Shown here: positions 61,552 through 64,000 of the stretch, piece by piece
Position numbering within the stretch: the stretch's first letter is position 1
Layout of the letters: the number at the start of each line of letters is the position of its first letter
NCBI GenBank assembly: GCA_029882535.1
Contig: JAOUKM010000001.1
Span: 22,037 to 86,036 of the forward strand
DNA length: 64,000 nucleotides
From: Candidatus Bathyarchaeota archaeon
GTDB lineage: Archaea; Thermoproteota; Bathyarchaeia; Bathyarchaeales; SOJC01
Reading direction: 5' to 3'
The notes under the pieces: model-generated
Told to the model about the DNA's origin: nothing
Databases searched by the model: none
Seen by the model: the letters and a program-made list of their open reading frames with translations, nothing else
Position numbers and translations under genes: made by a program

Positions 61552-63753
61552 TTATTTTATCTCCTTGATGAGTTGATATAGCCATGTAATGAGAACCGAG
61601 ATGTTGATCAGGGTTAGACATAGTATCCCCACATTTCCCACAAAAGAAAAGCTTCCAAAGATATTTAAAACGTTTGAAGGAGTCCATTGTTCTGAAAGAG
61701 CTGAGAATAGGTTAATGGAAAAAGTAACTAGCAAAAGTATAGAGAACTTTTTGATATAGGCTGCACTGCCGTAAGCAAGAGGAAGAAAAGATAAAGCAAG
61801 ATACATGTAACGCTCGTGCATTCTTGTAGGAATCATGTAAAACACAAACAAGAGCAAGCCGAATTTTCCCATTATGCCTTGACTATTTGTGTCTTTCAGA
61901 AGACTGTAAAGAATGAGAATATAGAGAACCGCGAACAACAAAATACCAAGTTGATAATAGCTGAGAAAGAGAAACTGGTTTGGTTTGTTGTCTGACACAG
62001 TTGCCAAAGCACTAATTCCTGGTGGAACTCTATCTATCACCAAATTGATGAGTGGCCATATATTTAATGCAAAAACAGTAGTCTTGGTGATCTCCGAAGA
62101 TGCGGGAGTAAATGCTCCGCGGCTGGAAAAAAGACCAAAGCCAAATTGCCACAAAACAAAATTCAAGGAATATCCGCTCAGTAAGAAAGGCGCCCAAACA
62201 ATTATCGTAGTAAGGCTAAATATTCCTATGCCCACCAAGGTGCGGAAAAAACCCCACTTTTTTATGCTCACTAAAAGAACCGCTGGGACAAATGGAAGAG
62301 CAGTTGATTTTGTTGCTACAGCTAAAGCTGCAGACATCCAACCTAATTCGACGTGTTTTGTTACGACAAACCAAACAGCTAACACCATGAATAGTGCAAT
62401 GACAGACTCGTATTGTCCCCATACACTAGAATTGACGACGTTCAGCATAGTTAACGTAGCAGCGGCAAGTCCAAATTTATGTCCCTTCCATCGTTTGACA
62501 ACAGTAAATGTCACCCATGCTAATGCCAATTCTGCTAAAATCGGAGGAACTTTAAGCAATGCAGGTAGAACCTCAGAGTTTGGAATGTTTGTCGGAAGAA
62601 CTTGCGTAATTAGAAAGAAAAAGTATGCTATTACTGGCGGATAAGGATAGACAGGTCGAATAAAGTGAATTGGAGGCAACACAGCAGTTTCAGGATAAAT
62701 GCTTAACAACCCTTTCTCATTAATTACTTGACACCAAGCCCTGAACGCATACATGTCGAACCAGTGGGCAGGCAAAGATATTGCTAAGATGATTCGCAAA
62801 ACCGCAAAAAACGCGAGTAAGTAGACGAAAGATTTGTTTTCCTTAACATATATTATGAAGAAACTGTATATACGCCTAATGGTGCCGTTTAATCTCTGAA
62901 CTCCTAGTTTTAAAGACGAATTCAATAAAGGATAAAATCTGTCAGATTGGGAAACAAATACCAAAACGGTCAGAATTGTGAAAATGATACTCCCAAAAAT
63001 AGAAGCTACTGTTGCAACATATGATTCTTCTGAATATCTTGAATTATAAGTCAAGAACGAGCTTTGCACATAATAAACCGCAACGTGGGCATCATAGTTT
63101 GCCCATGCTTGAAGGCTTAGAGCCGGAGAAAGACCAACCTCAGGTATATTAACGTGAAATTCTTTAGCGCCTGTTTCATTTTCAATTGAGAAAGTCACTA
63201 AAATATGCTCGATTTGTTCGTTCCATTCTATTTCAACGTTATATTTCGAGCCAATATTTATGGGTCCCCCTCCTATTGAAGCGTTATTTTGCACGAAATT
63301 TCCGCCTGAAATGAAGTTGTAATACCAACCACTTTCCGTCTCAGCCCACACAGAAATACTTCCATGTATCCACTCTACTGAGAAATAGATAGGATAGGAA
63401 AAACCAGATGATAATAATGGGATTGCAGAGAAGTTCCATATAAAATCATTGGCGGCAGCATAAACAAATGCCTTTGGAAACGAGTTATTCTTTGCCTCTA
63501 GCCTGACACTATCTTGAGTAATAGAAATGTTTCCTTCATCATTCGTGGATGTAAAATACGTTTGAATGCCATTAACTTGTGTATATTCTTCAAAGGGACT
63601 ACCCCATAGATATCTAGACATGGTCATAACAGAGACTAGAATCGATGCGATCATTAGTATGAAAAGCAATGCCATATATTTAGGATGTATCTTCTTTAGA
63701 AAATCGATGAAACTTAAAATGTGTCTGAAAGACATTTTCAATTTTTTCATCAC
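61552..63753 (-). CDS. large polytopic glycosyltransferase-like membrane protein (GT-C type)
   Basis: 733 residues. One N-terminal membrane helix (about 27-50), an external beta-rich domain (50-240), then about ten membrane helices. YPYPPVIAYFFFLITQVLP and the late MHERYMYLALSFLPLAYG are typical of GT-C mannosyl/glucosyltransferases and DUF2029-type relatives that use dolichol-phosphate sugars. The exact donor is unknown. Follows the GT2 synthase region, which may supply its substrate. Confidence 0.7.
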   Translation of the reverse strand: MMKKLKMSFRHILSFIDFLKKIHPKYMALLFILMIASILVSVMTMSRYLWGSPFEEYTQVNGIQTYFTSTNDEGNISITQDSVRLEAKNNSFPKAFVYAAANDFIWNFSAIPLLSSGFSYPIYFSVEWIHGSISVWAETESGWYYNFISGGNFVQNNASIGGGPINIGSKYNVEIEWNEQIEHILVTFSIENETGAKEFHVNIPEVGLSPALSLQAWANYDAHVAVYYVQSSFLTYNSRYSEESYVATVASIFGSIIFTILTVLVFVSQSDRFYPLLNSSLKLGVQRLNGTIRRIYSFFIIYVKENKSFVYLLAFFAVLRIILAISLPAHWFDMYAFRAWCQVINEKGLLSIYPETAVLPPIHFIRPVYPYPPVIAYFFFLITQVLPTNIPNSEVLPALLKVPPILAELALAWVTFTVVKRWKGHKFGLAAATLTMLNVVNSSVWGQYESVIALFMVLAVWFVVTKHVELGWMSAALAVATKSTALPFVPAVLLVSIKKWGFFRTLVGIGIFSLTTIIVWAPFLLSGYSLNFVLWQFGFGLFSSRGAFTPASSEITKTTVFALNIWPLINLVIDRVPPGISALATVSDNKPNQFLFLSYYQLGILLFAVLYILILYSLLKDTNSQGIMGKFGLLLFVFYMIPTRMHERYMYLALSFLPLAYGSAAYIKKFSILLLVTFSINLFSALSEQWTPSNVLNIFGSFSFVGNVGILCLTLINISVLITWLYQLIKEIK

Positions 63754-63804
63754 GGTTCACTATCAGACACTTGGACCAACTTCCCTGAATAAGTCTATGG
63801 GCTA

Positions 63805-64000
63805 TCATAATCTTGTGCCAATAGTATATAAAATTAAGCCGTACAAAAGACCAAGACTGTAAACAAAGTCTATCACTAGCCCTAAAGCTGCTATAAGCAA
63901 AGACTCCAAGAAAGAGACCCCTTTGCTTTTACCGAATACTTCTGACATACTAAGTAATTCGTTCCAGATTGTAGCGACATAGAAAAGATATCTAATGACT
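63805..64000 (-). CDS. C-terminal end of a membrane protein, 5' part outside window
   Basis: Minus-strand frame open from the window end to a TGA at 63807-63805. It encodes ELLSMSEVFGKSKGVSFLES followed by a hydrophobic helix LLIAALGLVIDFVYSLGLLY. Such a Lys-rich linker plus C-terminal helix is common at the ends of membrane-bound glycosyltransferases, but the family is not readable from this piece. Confidence 0.5.
   Translation of the reverse strand, partial: VIRYLFYVATIWNELLSMSEVFGKSKGVSFLESLLIAALGLVIDFVYSLGLLYGLILYTIGTRL

Noticed and set aside
61472..61687. 71-codon minus-strand ORF between glycosyltransferase genes
   Set aside because: Mostly inside the large membrane protein gene in another frame.
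1..64000. CRISPR array, cas genes or rRNA
   Set aside because: No regularly spaced direct repeats, no Cas motifs and no rRNA-like conserved segments were found.

Overview
The window is archaeal chromosome. It carries archaeal-type eIF2-alpha, Nop10, S27e, L44e, L10e, RpoL, TFS, Csl4, PCNA, primase large subunit, Dph2, TrmY, ribose-1,5-bisphosphate isomerase and AglB. Many genes start with TTG or GTG, TATA-like boxes sit 25-40 bases upstream of starts, and tRNA genes have archaeal form. The mixture of families (large alpha-beta fused 2-oxoacid dehydrogenase E1, GctAB-type CoA-transferase, rml genes, small zinc ribbons) fits a Bathyarchaeia-like TACK-group archaeon. That placement is an inference; no rRNA is present to settle it.

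Layout. 0-2 kb: truncated thiL, a two-domain GNAT acetyltransferase and tRNA-Thr(CGU). 2-11.4 kb, all minus strand: a secreted dockerin-bearing M14 carboxypeptidase, TrmY, and a probable operon of fused E1, lipoyl E2 and two zinc-dependent dehydrogenases, preceded by a CBS protein and ribose-1,5-bisphosphate isomerase. 11.5-25.7 kb: small membrane and zinc-ribbon proteins, a two-subunit CoA-transferase, tRNA-Leu(UAG), tRNA-Thr(GGU), a patch of decayed mobile-element genes and tRNA-like sequences, a metallopeptidase-like protein, radical SAM enzyme, RpiA, topoisomerase IA and a secreted phosphatase. 25.8-43.5 kb: GcvT, then a long surface-glycan region with AglB, a GlcNAc-1-phosphate transferase-like enzyme, an overlapping ATP-grasp/HAD/DUF354 set, glycosyltransferases, a flippase and a dTDP-rhamnose operon (rmlD-A-C-B). 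43.5-45.8 kb: a translation/RNA operon (L44e, S27e, eIF2-alpha, Nop10, PAC2 chaperone). 46-48 kb: accessory stretch with a frameshifted regulator and gene fragments. 48-59.2 kb: housekeeping genes (L10e, PEP synthase, Dph2, METTL5-like, Csl4, RpoL, TFS, PCNA, PriL) interrupted by one nonsense-mutated methyltransferase. 59.3-64 kb: a second glycan region with glycosyltransferases and large membrane proteins, cut by the window end.

How the genes fit together. E1, E2 and the two dehydrogenases look like oxidative cleavage of a 2-oxo compound or acetoin fed by alcohol dehydrogenases; no E3 is visible here. AglB, the GPT-like transferase, glycosyltransferases, flippase and rml genes together could build a rhamnose-containing N-glycan or surface polysaccharide. 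Several relics (integrase, IS6-like transposase, methyltransferases, phosphodiesterase, wHTH regulator) show active gene decay in accessory stretches. I found no CRISPR array, rRNA, intact insertion sequence or clearly new defence system; the most unusual signals are an E1 fusion that keeps an internal Shine-Dalgarno and start, a two-copy tRNA-like element, a tRNA-Thr lacking U54, and recurrent alternating GC tracts between genes.
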